64,000 bases of DNA, from NCBI GenBank assembly GCA_030530605.1, contig JAUMUO010000002.1, positions 73,146-137,145 of the forward strand, written 5' to 3'. Below the pieces are notes generated by a model. It saw nothing but the letters and a program-made list of their open reading frames with translations, had not been told where the DNA came from and made no database searches. The translations under genes and the position numbers were made by a program. Shown one piece after another: positions 19,933-29,179 of the stretch; position 1 is the first letter of the stretch; each line of letters opens with the position of its first letter. The DNA is from Candidatus Saccharimonadota bacterium (GTDB taxonomy: Bacteria > Patescibacteriota > Saccharimonadia > Saccharimonadales > Saccharimonadaceae).

Positions 19933-20732
19933 ATTATAAAATTTTCTCCTGGAATGTTAATGGTGTCCGTGCCGTCCTCAGGAAAAATGCCTTACAAAAT
20001 TTAATCGCCAACAAGCAGCCAGACATCCTCTGTCTTCAAGAAACCAAAGCTAAAGAAGGCCAGGCTGAAACAGATTTTGAAGAGTATGAAGAAATTTGGA
20101 ACTCCGCCAAGCGCCCCGGCTATTCCGGCACTGCTATTTTTACTAAAAAATCCCCACTCTCCGTTCAAAAAGGTCTGCCGGAAGATTTGTGTATCAAATA
20201 CGATTGGGGTGCTGATTTATACGGCACTCCTCTAGATGAAGGCCGTGTTTTAACCGCCGAATTTCCAGAATTTTTCCTAGTTACCGTTTACACTCCTAAT
20301 TCCAAACCGGATTTATCACGTCTAAAACTTCGCGAGTTACTTTGGGACCCAGCTTTTCTAGCCTTCCTAAAAGACCTCGAAAAAACTAAGCCCGTAGTAG
20401 TCTGCGGTGATTTTAATGCTGCCCATACTGAAATTGACCTTGCTCGTCCTAAAGATAATGAGAAAAACGCCGGCTATACTCCTGAGGAACGAAAGGGAAT
20501 CGATAACCTAGTTTCTGCCGGCTTCATTGATACTTTCCGCGAGTTCAATCCTGACACTAGGCGCTACACTTGGTGGTCTCACTGGAATCATGCCCGCGAA
20601 AACAATGTTGGTTGGCGCATTGATTATTTCTTTATCTCAAACAGCCTTAAAGACAACTTGAAATCAGCCGAAATTTATGAAAACATTATGGGCTCGGACC
20701 ACTGCCCAATTAGTATAGAATTGGAGTTTTAA
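19929..20732 (+). CDS. xth: Exodeoxyribonuclease III family AP endonuclease
   Basis: A 267-residue base-excision repair nuclease. Motifs of the EEP superfamily are intact: SWNVNGVRA, LCLQETKA (metal-binding Glu), VCGDFNAAHTEIDL, and the terminal GSDHCPI with catalytic His. It overlaps smpB by 4 nt (ATGA), and the next gene starts on its last base. Confidence 0.95.
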   Translation: MNYKIFSWNVNGVRAVLRKNALQNLIANKQPDILCLQETKAKEGQAETDFEEYEEIWNSAKRPGYSGTAIFTKKSPLSVQKGLPEDLCIKYDWGADLYGTPLDEGRVLTAEFPEFFLVTVYTPNSKPDLSRLKLRELLWDPAFLAFLKDLEKTKPVVVCGDFNAAHTEIDLARPKDNEKNAGYTPEERKGIDNLVSAGFIDTFREFNPDTRRYTWWSHWNHARENNVGWRIDYFFISNSLKDNLKSAEIYENIMGSDHCPISIELEF

Positions 20733-21511
20733 TGGACTTTTGGAAGAAAATCACCGCCCCACTCGAAAAAGATTTAGAGTGGAATTTCCCCGAACAAAAA
20801 TCTGGCACTGTCGCCATCATTGGTGGTAACAACAATAATTTCTCCTACGAAGTAAAACTAGCTGAATATCTCAGCAACAACTACTCGGTAGAAAAAGTCG
20901 AAACTTATTTTCCAGATGAGCTCAAAAAAAGTCTGCCAAATATCCCTGGCATTAATTTCCTAGAAAGTACCGAATCTGGCTCATTCAAAAAATCTGAAGC
21001 TCTAAACTCGGCCTTTCAGACATCTGATTTTACGATTCTTCCTGGAGATTTTTCTAAAAATTCCGCCACCAATATCGCTATTTCCGAGGCTCTAAAAACC
21101 GCAACTTCTCCGGTAGTTTTATCACGCGATGCCATTGATTTACTCACTCCAAACTTTGCTGAATTTATTGAAGACCATCAACTTTTTGTCATTGCTTCAA
21201 TGGCTCAACTCCAAAAGATTTTTCGCTCTCTTTTATACCCAAAAATGATTTTACTAAAAGCCCCCCTGATGCAAACCGCCGAAACACTCCACAAGTTCAC
21301 TCTGAGTTACGAAAACTGCACTATTATTACCATTCTTGAAGGCCAAATTGTTCTTGCGAGTCAAGGCAAAGTAGTTATTATCCCGCTCGAAAAAACCAAA
21401 CTTAACGCTCTTACTTTCTTCACTGGCAATCTCCCTGGAGATATCACCGCTTATAATCTTTGGAACCCCGGGAAGCCCCTAGAAGCCTCTGCTTCCGCTC
21501 TATTTCACTAA
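20732..21511 (+). CDS. Degenerate NAD(P)HX dehydratase / ribokinase-fold-like protein
   Basis: Annotation is tentative. The 259-residue protein has a glycine-rich start (GTVAIIGGNNNN), a region like the NnrD (YjeF C-terminal) fold (SDFTILPGDF, then SPVVLSRDAIDLL), but it lacks the catalytic GPGxG and NAGD-type motifs. It may have lost catalysis or belong to another fold. Start shares a base with the xth stop (TAATG), and its end overlaps the converging glycosyltransferase by 12 nt. Confidence 0.5.
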   Translation: MDFWKKITAPLEKDLEWNFPEQKSGTVAIIGGNNNNFSYEVKLAEYLSNNYSVEKVETYFPDELKKSLPNIPGINFLESTESGSFKKSEALNSAFQTSDFTILPGDFSKNSATNIAISEALKTATSPVVLSRDAIDLLTPNFAEFIEDHQLFVIASMAQLQKIFRSLLYPKMILLKAPLMQTAETLHKFTLSYENCTIITILEGQIVLASQGKVVIIPLEKTKLNALTFFTGNLPGDITAYNLWNPGKPLEASASALFH

Positions 21512-22735
21512 ACTATTGTAGAGCTTTATTAGCTTCTTAATCTGTACCGATTGTAAAACCTCATCGCGTTCAACTAAACATAATTTGCTCTTTTTTTCTA
21601 GCTCACCTAGATTAGAAGCTAAATCATCTATCGCCTTTGCCATTTCAGCTGGGGAAGGACCTTTGGCTAACACCCCACCTTTACCAGTCACTTCAAGAAG
21701 ATCTGGATCGCAAATCAAAGCCGGAAGCCCCATCGCTCTTGCTTCCAAAATCGTCATCGGCTGATTATCAAAACCATAGGACACCACTACCGAAAGCTGT
21801 GCGTCCTTCATCCGCTCCAGCATCTTCGTATGGTCCGTTCGGCCATAGAATTTCACCGGCAAATCGTGTGACTTCACATATTTTTCCGCCTTCTTTAGAT
21901 CATTGCCATCACCATAAACTTCCAAAGCCACCAGTGTCTTCACTAAGGTTAATGCCTCAAGAAACGGCATCATTCGCTTTTCTTTTGACACCCGCGAATT
22001 CCAGAACAACCGAAGCGGGGAATTGCCGTCATATTCTCGCACGACTGGTTTATTAAAATCAAGCCCGGCTTTTTCAAAACTATCTTTCAGCACATCATCC
22101 GAAATCGCATTTGAAATCACATAAAATGGTTTCGAAACGCCATAATGCTGTAATTTATCCTTAAAATGTTTGGACGGTGTAATCACCATATCAGCAAAGT
22201 TCGCGTGATTCACCATTAAAGTCCACATCCTCGCTCGCACCACTGTCGGCGCCAAATAATCATCACGCCGAATTTTAATCGGATGTGGCACGCCACATTT
22301 ATGTAACCGACAAAGCAAAGCCCCACCGAGCGTCTTAAACGGGTGTGGGATATTTGTCTCTGCCGCCACGTCTTCTCGCCCGTGCATCGTCTGTACTAAA
22401 GGCTTCTTAAATTCTCGTGCCAGTTGCATCCCGGCAAGAGAACAAGCCCCCTCATAATGGACGTGAACTAGGTCAAAATCAAAATCTGGATAAGTTTCAA
22501 GTATAGCTTTTTTTACTTTCCGAATTCGCTTAGCAAATGGCGCCCCGCCCGGTCGCAAGTGCTTAAAACTCGGTACCGCAAACACCCCCTCCGGCACTTT
22601 CGAACCAGGACGTGCCGGACAAAAAACTTCGCTTTCAATTCCATTTTTATCTAGATATTCTCTCTGCGCGTTAATGGAAGAAGGGATCCCGCCCGGAACT
22701 TCTAAAAATACATCTGTAAAAATCGCCACTTTCAT
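21500..22735 (-). CDS. Glycosyltransferase family 4
   Basis: The 411-residue protein begins MKVAIFTDVFLEVPGGIPSSI and has a GT-B C-terminal domain with LFWNSRVSKEKRMMPFLEAL and SYGFDNQPMTILEARAMGLPALI. This is the layout of lipid or wall-polymer glycosyltransferases. A longer in-frame start would run into tRNA-Leu, so the internal ATG was chosen. It may be cotranscribed with the tRNA 25 nt upstream. The 3' end overlaps the converging gene. Confidence 0.87.
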   Translation of the reverse strand: MKVAIFTDVFLEVPGGIPSSINAQREYLDKNGIESEVFCPARPGSKVPEGVFAVPSFKHLRPGGAPFAKRIRKVKKAILETYPDFDFDLVHVHYEGACSLAGMQLAREFKKPLVQTMHGREDVAAETNIPHPFKTLGGALLCRLHKCGVPHPIKIRRDDYLAPTVVRARMWTLMVNHANFADMVITPSKHFKDKLQHYGVSKPFYVISNAISDDVLKDSFEKAGLDFNKPVVREYDGNSPLRLFWNSRVSKEKRMMPFLEALTLVKTLVALEVYGDGNDLKKAEKYVKSHDLPVKFYGRTDHTKMLERMKDAQLSVVVSYGFDNQPMTILEARAMGLPALICDPDLLEVTGKGGVLAKGPSPAEMAKAIDDLASNLGELEKKSKLCLVERDEVLQSVQIKKLIKLYNSLVK

Positions 22736-22759
22736 ATTATGCCGGCTTTCAATTTGAAT

Positions 22760-22845
22760 TGGTGGGCGGGGAGGGACTCGAACCCTCACGACCAGAGGTC
22801 ACCAGATTTTGAGTCTAGCGCGTCTACCAGTTCCGCCACTCGCCC
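22760..22845 (-). tRNA. tRNA-Leu (anticodon CAA)
   Basis: On the minus strand the sequence runs GGGCGAGTGG to CCCGCCC-A-CCA. The anticodon stem CTAGA/TCTGG encloses the loop CTCAAAA, giving CAA (Leu, UUG). A long variable arm and the GGTTCGAGTCC T-arm are present and CCA is encoded. The acceptor stem has one A-C mismatch at pair 6-67. Confidence 0.95.
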
Positions 22846-22854
22846 AACAAACCT

Positions 22855-22863
22855 ATTATATCA
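22855..22863 (-). promoter_or_regulatory. Extended -10 promoter of tRNA-Leu
   Basis: TG-A-TATAAT on the minus strand ends 9 nt before the mature tRNA 5' end. Confidence 0.7.
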
Positions 22864-22869
22864 TATCCC

Positions 22870-23862
22870 TTAGAGTGAGACAACGAGATTCCTAATCTGC
22901 TCTCTTGTCAAATTCTTGCCATAGCTAGTTAACTTGTACAAAATTCCACCATTTACCCAAACCGCTGAACCTGTATCGCTATAATACGTAATACCTTGTT
23001 CATGCATCGTTGAATAATTTGTAGAGTAATTTACTTTTACATAATTATTTAGTACTGCTACAGAATCCCAAGTTGAATTTTCTTCTGTTAATACAAAGTA
23101 AGCATCATTTGGGCCAACAAATTTCATTGTAATCTTGTTATCCTTGTCCGCCGCTACGGTCTCCATAGAATAGCCTCTTGGCACGAAATCTGGATATTCC
23201 GCATCAATACCAGTTTGTATCGCGGCGACTTTTACCGAGATATTTGGCATATTCACCACTACAAAAGTCACCAAGCCGGCTATTGCCGCCGCTGAACAAC
23301 CAAGCGCAATAAAGAATCGTGCTCCACGGCGTTTTTTCATTGGTTTACTTGAAGCATCCATCGTCGCGACTTTTTTCATCGCAAGTCTTGCTGCATCCGC
23401 GGAAGCCTTGGAAGCACTTGCGGGTTTTATTGCTGGCTTCCTAACTCTTGCCACTGGTTTTTTAGCGACCGCTGTTGTTTTTCTGGCAGTTACTACTGGT
23501 TTCTTATCTGTATCGCTAAACCTCTTTATTGAATCAACTCTTTTTACTTTATTAATCTTAATAGGCGTACGTTTAGAAGATTCGGAAATCGCCTTTTTTA
23601 ATTCAGCTGCTTTTGCTTTAGTCTTAAATGCTGATTTACCAGATTTAACTTCTCCACTTTTTATCGAAATTTTCACTGGTTCTTTTACTGAAATCTTCTT
23701 CGCTGAAACTTTAGCTGGGGCCTTCTTGCTAGGCCTCTTAATGTCCATGACTTTTTTTGCTACTGGTTTATGTACATACTTGCGCGAAAGGGTAACCGAC
23801 TTTTGAAGCTTCGGCCTCGTGTACGAACTGGACGATTTAGCTTTAGTAGCAGTTTTTTGCAT
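22870..23862 (-). CDS. Single-pass membrane protein with Lys-rich cytoplasmic region
   Basis: The 330-residue product has a very basic, low-complexity N-terminal half (Lys/Ala/Val/Ser, residues 1-180), one membrane segment (about 184-208) and an outer domain of about 120 residues. The outer domain (FVPRGYSMETV, then AVWVNGGILYKLTSYGKNLTREQIRNLV) resembles DUF4367-type domains seen on anti-sigma-like and surface proteins; this is a weak match by eye. The basic part might bind DNA or anionic polymers. AGAGAGG precedes the ATG. Confidence 0.7.
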   Translation of the reverse strand: MQKTATKAKSSSSYTRPKLQKSVTLSRKYVHKPVAKKVMDIKRPSKKAPAKVSAKKISVKEPVKISIKSGEVKSGKSAFKTKAKAAELKKAISESSKRTPIKINKVKRVDSIKRFSDTDKKPVVTARKTTAVAKKPVARVRKPAIKPASASKASADAARLAMKKVATMDASSKPMKKRRGARFFIALGCSAAAIAGLVTFVVVNMPNISVKVAAIQTGIDAEYPDFVPRGYSMETVAADKDNKITMKFVGPNDAYFVLTEENSTWDSVAVLNNYVKVNYSTNYSTMHEQGITYYSDTGSAVWVNGGILYKLTSYGKNLTREQIRNLVVSL

Positions 23863-23897
23863 CAGTCAACCTCTCTTTTTTCATTGTGATTACACTT

Positions 23898-23926
23898 ATT
23901 ATAACCGGAAGGGGAATAAAAAACAA
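23898..23926 (-). promoter_or_regulatory. Promoter of the Lys-rich membrane protein gene
   Basis: On the minus strand TTGTTT, 17-nt spacer, TATAAT. The leader to the ATG at 23862 is about 30 nt. Confidence 0.6.
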
Positions 23927-23948
23927 GAGCGTTTTTACATAAAATTTA

Positions 23949-23957
23949 TGGTATAAT
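23949..23957 (+). promoter_or_regulatory. Extended -10 promoter, near-leaderless
   Basis: TG-G-TATAAT ends 10 nt before the ATG at 23968. Confidence 0.7.
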
Positions 23958-23967
23958 TAATATAAAT

Positions 23968-25383
23968 ATGGACAAAGAGCGCCGGAAGAAAATTCAGACC
24001 ACCAAACTTATCATAACCGAAATTTTTATGCTTCTTATTATTGTGTTGACTGTTGTAATTTTAACTTTTATAGTTATGGGCTATCACTTAAACGAAGATG
24101 GGAAGCTTGAACAATCTGGCCTTGTCCAAGTAGATTCTTTTCCCACTGGCGCCACCGTTACCATAGATGATGAAGTCCTCCCAAACGAAACTAATACTAG
24201 CAAAATTTTACCAGAGGGCGACCATAATATTCAGCTTAAAAAAGAGGGCTATACCTCCTGGTCTAAAACCGTTACTCTCCACTCTGGCTTTTTAACTAAA
24301 CTCTCTTACCCCCATCTCTATAAAGAAAATCCCAAAACCGAAGTTGTAACAGAATTTAAAGAAAAACCTCTCCTTTTCTTACCTTCCAAAAATCGTAATC
24401 TTGGTCTCCTAAAATACCCTGGCGGCCAGCTCACGACCTTAAACCTAGAATCAAAATCTCCAAAAGAAACCACGATTAATCTGTCTGAAATTATCAAAAA
24501 CTCTACCATAGAAGACCTAGATGCGGCCAAAATCACCGACTGGAGCAATAGTGGCGAACGTATTATTCTTTCCACTAAGACTGGATTCTTTATTATTGAC
24601 CTCGAGCACCCAGAATATAGTCTTGATTTGTCTGCTGAATTTGACATTAAAATTTCCGACTTACATTTCTTGAACGACCAGGGCGATCGGCTAGGCGTTC
24701 TCGAAAATAATAACTTCCGCACCATCTCTTTATCCGATAAAAAACTTTCTGATATTCTTGCTAAAAACGTCCTATCCTTCAGTAATAGTGGTTCCAAAGT
24801 TGTTCTCATAGCTAAAAAACCCGAGGAAAGTAAAAAAATTATTCTCTATGACATTTCCAGCAAATCCGAGATATTTTTAGCCGACTCTTTGGCTGAAAAT
24901 ACTCAGGCCTTCATCTCCGAATATGCTGGTCGTTTCACTTTGGTATTTATCAGCGACAACGTTGTCACCGTCCGCCGTGGCGATTTACCGACCGAAAATA
25001 TCACTAAAGAAAATCCTTTAAGTGAGCCGATCGGCAAATATACCCTTGATTTTGGCACGCCCAAAGATTTTGATTTTAGAGGCAAAAATCAGCTCGTCGT
25101 CACCTCATCTGGCAATAATATCGCTGTCTTTGACTTGGAAAATTATAAACTCACCACTTATTCCGTGGAAGCTGATTTGACATTTTGGGTATCAGAATAT
25201 ACAATAGGCACAGTTTCAGGTGGTAAACTCGTCTTGCGTGATTTCGACAATACTAATTCTGTCACATTTAAAGATGCCGAGAGCGATTTCCAGGCCGTAA
25301 TCACTAAAGATAATAGCTACCTGTACTATATTTCCAAAGATAATTCTGAAAACTTAAATCTAGTAAGGGATCTCATCAAATGA
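23968..25383 (+). CDS. PEGA domain membrane-anchored beta-propeller-like protein
   Basis: The 471-residue protein has an N-terminal membrane anchor (about 12-38), a PEGA domain (about 50-115: VDSFPTGATVTIDD, LPEGDHNIQLKKEGY) and repeated beta strands with ITDWSNSGERIILST, LSFSNSGSKVVLIAK and ITKDNSYLYYISKD that look like WD40/propeller blades. A surface role is likely. The sortase start overlaps its stop (ATGA), so the two are probably made together. Confidence 0.8.
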   Translation: MDKERRKKIQTTKLIITEIFMLLIIVLTVVILTFIVMGYHLNEDGKLEQSGLVQVDSFPTGATVTIDDEVLPNETNTSKILPEGDHNIQLKKEGYTSWSKTVTLHSGFLTKLSYPHLYKENPKTEVVTEFKEKPLLFLPSKNRNLGLLKYPGGQLTTLNLESKSPKETTINLSEIIKNSTIEDLDAAKITDWSNSGERIILSTKTGFFIIDLEHPEYSLDLSAEFDIKISDLHFLNDQGDRLGVLENNNFRTISLSDKKLSDILAKNVLSFSNSGSKVVLIAKKPEESKKIILYDISSKSEIFLADSLAENTQAFISEYAGRFTLVFISDNVVTVRRGDLPTENITKENPLSEPIGKYTLDFGTPKDFDFRGKNQLVVTSSGNNIAVFDLENYKLTTYSVEADLTFWVSEYTIGTVSGGKLVLRDFDNTNSVTFKDAESDFQAVITKDNSYLYYISKDNSENLNLVRDLIK

Positions 25384-26429
25384 ACGATAAAAACGGTGGG
25401 CAACTAAATTCAAGTGAGCAGCAAAGAAAGACTGCTTCTGAAATCGCCAGAAAAAAAGTTTTGGCGGCGTATAAGCATATACCTGTTGCTGACAACCCTA
25501 CCGACGATTTGAGAAAATATCACTCCGCCTGGCAAAATTATTACCAAAAGTATTATTCCGATTATTATTCTAAAGCGGCCAAAGATTATATCGAAAAACA
25601 CCAGCCAAAGTCTGTAACCACTCCGCCAGCCCCCACTCCAGCCGCCGTTCTCAAAAACACCGTCGAAGAAAAAGCCAGCGACAAAGCGATGAAAAAACGT
25701 CGCTTCAAAAAATACCGCCCAATTATGATTGGAGCAGCCGTCACTCTTGTACTTCTATTCTTACAATATAATCGTCTGATTTTCGCTCCGCTCGCTGCCT
25801 ATGTTTCACCGGGGAACGAAGTTGACACTTCTATCACCGCTATCGATCCTACCATTTCCCAAAATGTTGGCGATGAAGAGCGTCTAATTATCCCGAAATT
25901 GAACATTGATGTCCCGATTCTCTTTGGCGTTGCTAACGATTCTGATTCAATGATGGAAGGTATGAATCACGGCGTTGTTCATTGGTCTATACCTGGAGCC
26001 TCAGCTATGCCTGGCCAAATCGGCAATATGGTTATCACCGGCCACTCCGCTGGCGATATCTACACTTCTAACCAGTATAAATTCATCTTCTCCGGTCTTG
26101 AGCGCCTGACTGAAAATGACCTCATCTATATTGATTACGGCGGTGTGCGTTATACTTATTCAGTCACCGGTCTAGAAACCGTTGACCCCTCCGAAGTCTC
26201 TAAACTCATTTATGAAACCAACAAACCTATGCTTACCCTCATCACTTGCGTTCCGCTTGGCACTTCGCGTTACCGTCTCCTAGTTTCTGCCGAGCAAATT
26301 GCACCAGCCCCCTCCGGCTCCGCTCAAGAAGAAATCCCTGAAAACCTCGACGATAACCTCAAGATGGTTGGCAACGCCCCTACCTTCTTTGAAGTCATCG
26401 GTAGCTTCTTCTTTGGCAAGAAAAACTAG
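25380..26429 (+). CDS. Sortase family transpeptidase
   Basis: Sortases attach surface proteins covalently. The 349-residue protein has a cytoplasmic N-terminus, a membrane segment (about 115-137) and a C-terminal sortase domain with catalytic His in VITGHSAG, Cys in LTLITCVPLG and Arg in SRYRLLV. The order and spacing fit class D/E-like sortases. The partial protein at 2-247, with its PNTG-hydrophobic-basic tail, is a candidate substrate. Confidence 0.9.
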   Translation: MNDKNGGQLNSSEQQRKTASEIARKKVLAAYKHIPVADNPTDDLRKYHSAWQNYYQKYYSDYYSKAAKDYIEKHQPKSVTTPPAPTPAAVLKNTVEEKASDKAMKKRRFKKYRPIMIGAAVTLVLLFLQYNRLIFAPLAAYVSPGNEVDTSITAIDPTISQNVGDEERLIIPKLNIDVPILFGVANDSDSMMEGMNHGVVHWSIPGASAMPGQIGNMVITGHSAGDIYTSNQYKFIFSGLERLTENDLIYIDYGGVRYTYSVTGLETVDPSEVSKLIYETNKPMLTLITCVPLGTSRYRLLVSAEQIAPAPSGSAQEEIPENLDDNLKMVGNAPTFFEVIGSFFFGKKN

Positions 26430-26446
26430 CCAGTCTCGCCCCTATA

Positions 26447-26455
26447 TGTTATAAT
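26447..26455 (+). promoter_or_regulatory. Extended -10 promoter of gltX, leaderless type
   Basis: TG-T-TATAAT ends 7 nt before the ATG at 26463. Confidence 0.75.
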
Positions 26456-26462
26456 TTTATTT

Positions 26463-27896
26463 ATGGAAAAAGCTATTACTCGTTTTGCTCCCAGCCCTAC
26501 TGGTTACATCCATATTGGGAACGTCCGGAGCGCTATCTACCCTTATCTTTTAGCCAAACAAACCGGCGGCACTTTTATTCTGCGTATTGAAGACACCGAC
26601 AGGGCCCGCTTTGTAGAAGGTGCTACTGACCTTATCAAAGAAACTTTGCTCTGGCTAGGTCTTAATTGGGATGAAGGTCCAGATATCGGTGGTCCACACG
26701 CCCCCTATTTCCAAACCGAACGGAAAGAATCCTATATTGCCTGGGCCAAAAAGTTAATCGAAAAAGGCCTCGCTTATGCTGACCCAACCCCGTCCGAAAA
26801 AATTGACGAATATAGAAAAGCAGACACCGCAAAGAAAATCCCTTATCTTTATCGTAACCATCGCCCAGAAGAAACTGTAGAATGGCAAGAAGGTATCCCC
26901 ATCCGCTTCAAGACCACTCCAAAGAGCTATGAGTGGACCGACGAAGTTATGGGCGATATGAAATCCGGCCCAGAAGTGTTAGACGATATCATTTTGATTA
27001 AAAAAGATGGCTTACCTACCTACAACTTTGCCCATATTATTGATGACTTAGAAATGGGTGTCACTCACGTCATCCGTGGCCAGGAATATCTTTCCTCTAT
27101 GCCAAATTATCTAGCTCTTTATGAAGCCCTAGAAATCCCCCGTCCAAAATTCGTTTCACTCCCTCATATCCTCGCTCCCCAAGGGAACAAAAAATTGTCT
27201 AAACGCGACGGCGCTAAATCTGTCACCGACTATAAGTCAGACGGTGTCCTTCCAGAAGCTATGCTAAATTATCTTGCCTGCCTCGGCTGGAACGACGGCA
27301 CTGAACAAGAAATTTATACAATGGAAGAATTATTAGAAAAATTCTCCCTTGAGAGAATCCAAAATTCCGGCGCTCGCTTTGATGAAACTAAACTTCTCTG
27401 GGTAAATGGTATGTGGATTCGCAAAATCCACGATGAAGAGGGAAACGACACTCTTTATGCTAAAATTGCTCCTGAATTTTGGCCAGAATCTGCCAATAAT
27501 TATCCTGAAGATTATCGTAAAAAAGTCCTTAATATCATTTACGACCGTCTAAAGCTACTTTCTGATCTAAAAACTTATACAAACTATTTCTTTGAAGAAC
27601 CCGTAGTAGACCGCGAGATGATTACCAAAAATAAGTTCTTGAAAAAAATGTCTGAGGATGAAATCAAAGGTTTGCTAAACACTGTTTCTACTCGACTCTC
27701 AGGTGAAGAAGATTGGTCTGCCGACAATCTCCAAAATGTCTTAAACGAGCTCCTCGAAGAAACCGGTAAAAAACCTGCTGAACTATTTAGTTTAATTAGA
27801 ATTGCTATTTCTTTTGCCCCATTTTCACCGGCTCTTCCGCTTACATTAGAAACTCTTGGAAAAGACCGTGTGCTTGCTCGTCTAAATATGCTATAA
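26463..27896 (+). CDS. gltX: Glutamyl-tRNA synthetase
   Basis: A 477-residue class I synthetase charging tRNA-Glu (and possibly tRNA-Gln for later amidation). Signatures are the HIGH-type RFAPSPTGYIHIGNVRSA at the N-terminus and the KMSKS-type KLSKRDGAKSV near residue 245. Length and domain order are normal. The promoter of the next gene overlaps its stop codon. Confidence 0.96.
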   Translation: MEKAITRFAPSPTGYIHIGNVRSAIYPYLLAKQTGGTFILRIEDTDRARFVEGATDLIKETLLWLGLNWDEGPDIGGPHAPYFQTERKESYIAWAKKLIEKGLAYADPTPSEKIDEYRKADTAKKIPYLYRNHRPEETVEWQEGIPIRFKTTPKSYEWTDEVMGDMKSGPEVLDDIILIKKDGLPTYNFAHIIDDLEMGVTHVIRGQEYLSSMPNYLALYEALEIPRPKFVSLPHILAPQGNKKLSKRDGAKSVTDYKSDGVLPEAMLNYLACLGWNDGTEQEIYTMEELLEKFSLERIQNSGARFDETKLLWVNGMWIRKIHDEEGNDTLYAKIAPEFWPESANNYPEDYRKKVLNIIYDRLKLLSDLKTYTNYFFEEPVVDREMITKNKFLKKMSEDEIKGLLNTVSTRLSGEEDWSADNLQNVLNELLEETGKKPAELFSLIRIAISFAPFSPALPLTLETLGKDRVLARLNML

Positions 27897-27897
27897 T
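27889..27897 (+). promoter_or_regulatory. Extended -10 promoter, leaderless type
   Basis: TG-C-TATAAT overlaps the gltX stop and ends 6 nt before the ATG at 27904. Confidence 0.75.
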
Positions 27898-27903
27898 AAG
27901 CAT

Positions 27904-29142
27904 ATGGATAATAAGACTATTGAAATCACCGACGCAGAAACCAAAGAAAACGTAAAGCCTAAAAAGGTCGAAAAGCCAAAAAAATCCAATAATCAAACTT
28001 CCAAAAAGAAGCTCATCATTATCTGCATAATTCTTTTTGTACTTGTTACCGGCGGCGTTGTCGCAGCTATGCTTCTTCTAAACAGAAAACCAGATGATAA
28101 AGCCTCAGACAACAATAACACTACTGCCGAAGCTCCTAGATACTATAGCCGTCTATCTGGTCTCGAAATTGACACCGATGAACTGAACAATTCACCAATT
28201 TTCTGTATCCAAGTACCCAACGGCACCGACGGTGCTCGTCCACACGCCGGTTTACAAGAAGCTTCCATCGTTTACGAAGCTATCGCTGAGGCTGGCATCA
28301 CTCGTTTTGCCGCTGTCTTCCAAAATCCCACTAACACCGCTATCGGCCCGATTCGCTCACTTCGTCTTTATTACCTAGAGTGGGATACTCCGTTTGGTTG
28401 TACCGTTGTCCACGCCGGTGGAGCTGATGATGCTATCGCTGCTCTCCGTTCCGGCGGTTACAGCGAAATCGATGAAGGTGCCTACAACTGGCGCGACGGC
28501 TCCGATTATATTGCTCCTAATAATCTCTTCACCGACGCAAAAAACCTCAATCTGTTTATTGACGAAAATAATATCGAGAAAAACGGCACAAACGCCAAGG
28601 TTTATCCTCGTTTAACCCCAGAAGATGCTAAAAAAATTCGTGAAGAAAACCAAAAAAGAGCTGCTAATACTACCGACGAAAATGGCAATGTTGTAAAAAG
28701 CAACACGCCGCTTGTAACCGAAATTGCTATCAATTTTGGCAACTTCCCAGATTTTAATACTCGCTACACTTATGACCCGACAACTGGTCTTTATGCCCGT
28801 TCTTATGAAACTGGCGAAAAAGAAATGTCCTATAACTGTACCAAGAAAATTCCAGTTATGTCACGCGACTGCGAACAGGTCCAAATTATGCCTAGTGCCG
28901 TCGTGGCTATGGAGGTAGAAGAAGGCCTCGCCGACGATAATTACCATCAAGTTATTCAAGCTATCGGAGAGGGGACTGCTTATATTTTCCAAAACGGCCA
29001 AGCTATAAAAGGTACCTGGTCTAAAGCTTCTGCCGCCTCTCAAATCGTCTTCAAAGACGAAGAGGGAAACGAAATCTCCTTTGCCCCGGGTCAGCTCTGG
29101 ATTTCCGCCATCCCTCGCAGTGTCGGCAGTGTTGAATATTAA
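27904..29142 (+). CDS. DUF3048 (YerB-like) extracytoplasmic protein
   Basis: The 412-residue protein has a Lys-rich cytoplasmic start, one membrane segment (about 37-59), and the DUF3048 domain with ARPHAGLQEASIVYEAIAEAGITRF and GPIRSLRLYYLEWDTPFGCTVVHAGG. A second conserved block lies near the C-terminus (GTAYIFQNGQAIKGTWSK). The family is secreted or lipid-anchored in Firmicutes; its molecular role is not established. Confidence 0.88.
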   Translation: MDNKTIEITDAETKENVKPKKVEKPKKSNNQTSKKKLIIICIILFVLVTGGVVAAMLLLNRKPDDKASDNNNTTAEAPRYYSRLSGLEIDTDELNNSPIFCIQVPNGTDGARPHAGLQEASIVYEAIAEAGITRFAAVFQNPTNTAIGPIRSLRLYYLEWDTPFGCTVVHAGGADDAIAALRSGGYSEIDEGAYNWRDGSDYIAPNNLFTDAKNLNLFIDENNIEKNGTNAKVYPRLTPEDAKKIREENQKRAANTTDENGNVVKSNTPLVTEIAINFGNFPDFNTRYTYDPTTGLYARSYETGEKEMSYNCTKKIPVMSRDCEQVQIMPSAVVAMEVEEGLADDNYHQVIQAIGEGTAYIFQNGQAIKGTWSKASAASQIVFKDEEGNEISFAPGQLWISAIPRSVGSVEY

Positions 29143-29154
29143 AAATTCCTATAC

Positions 29155-29160
29155 TATAAT
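29155..29160 (+). promoter_or_regulatory. -10 element of the second CHAP gene
   Basis: TATAAT lies 19 nt before the ATG at 29180, with an AGGAG site at 29171-29175, so this mRNA has a short leader. Confidence 0.6.
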
Positions 29161-29179
29161 ATTGAAAAATAGGAGTTTT

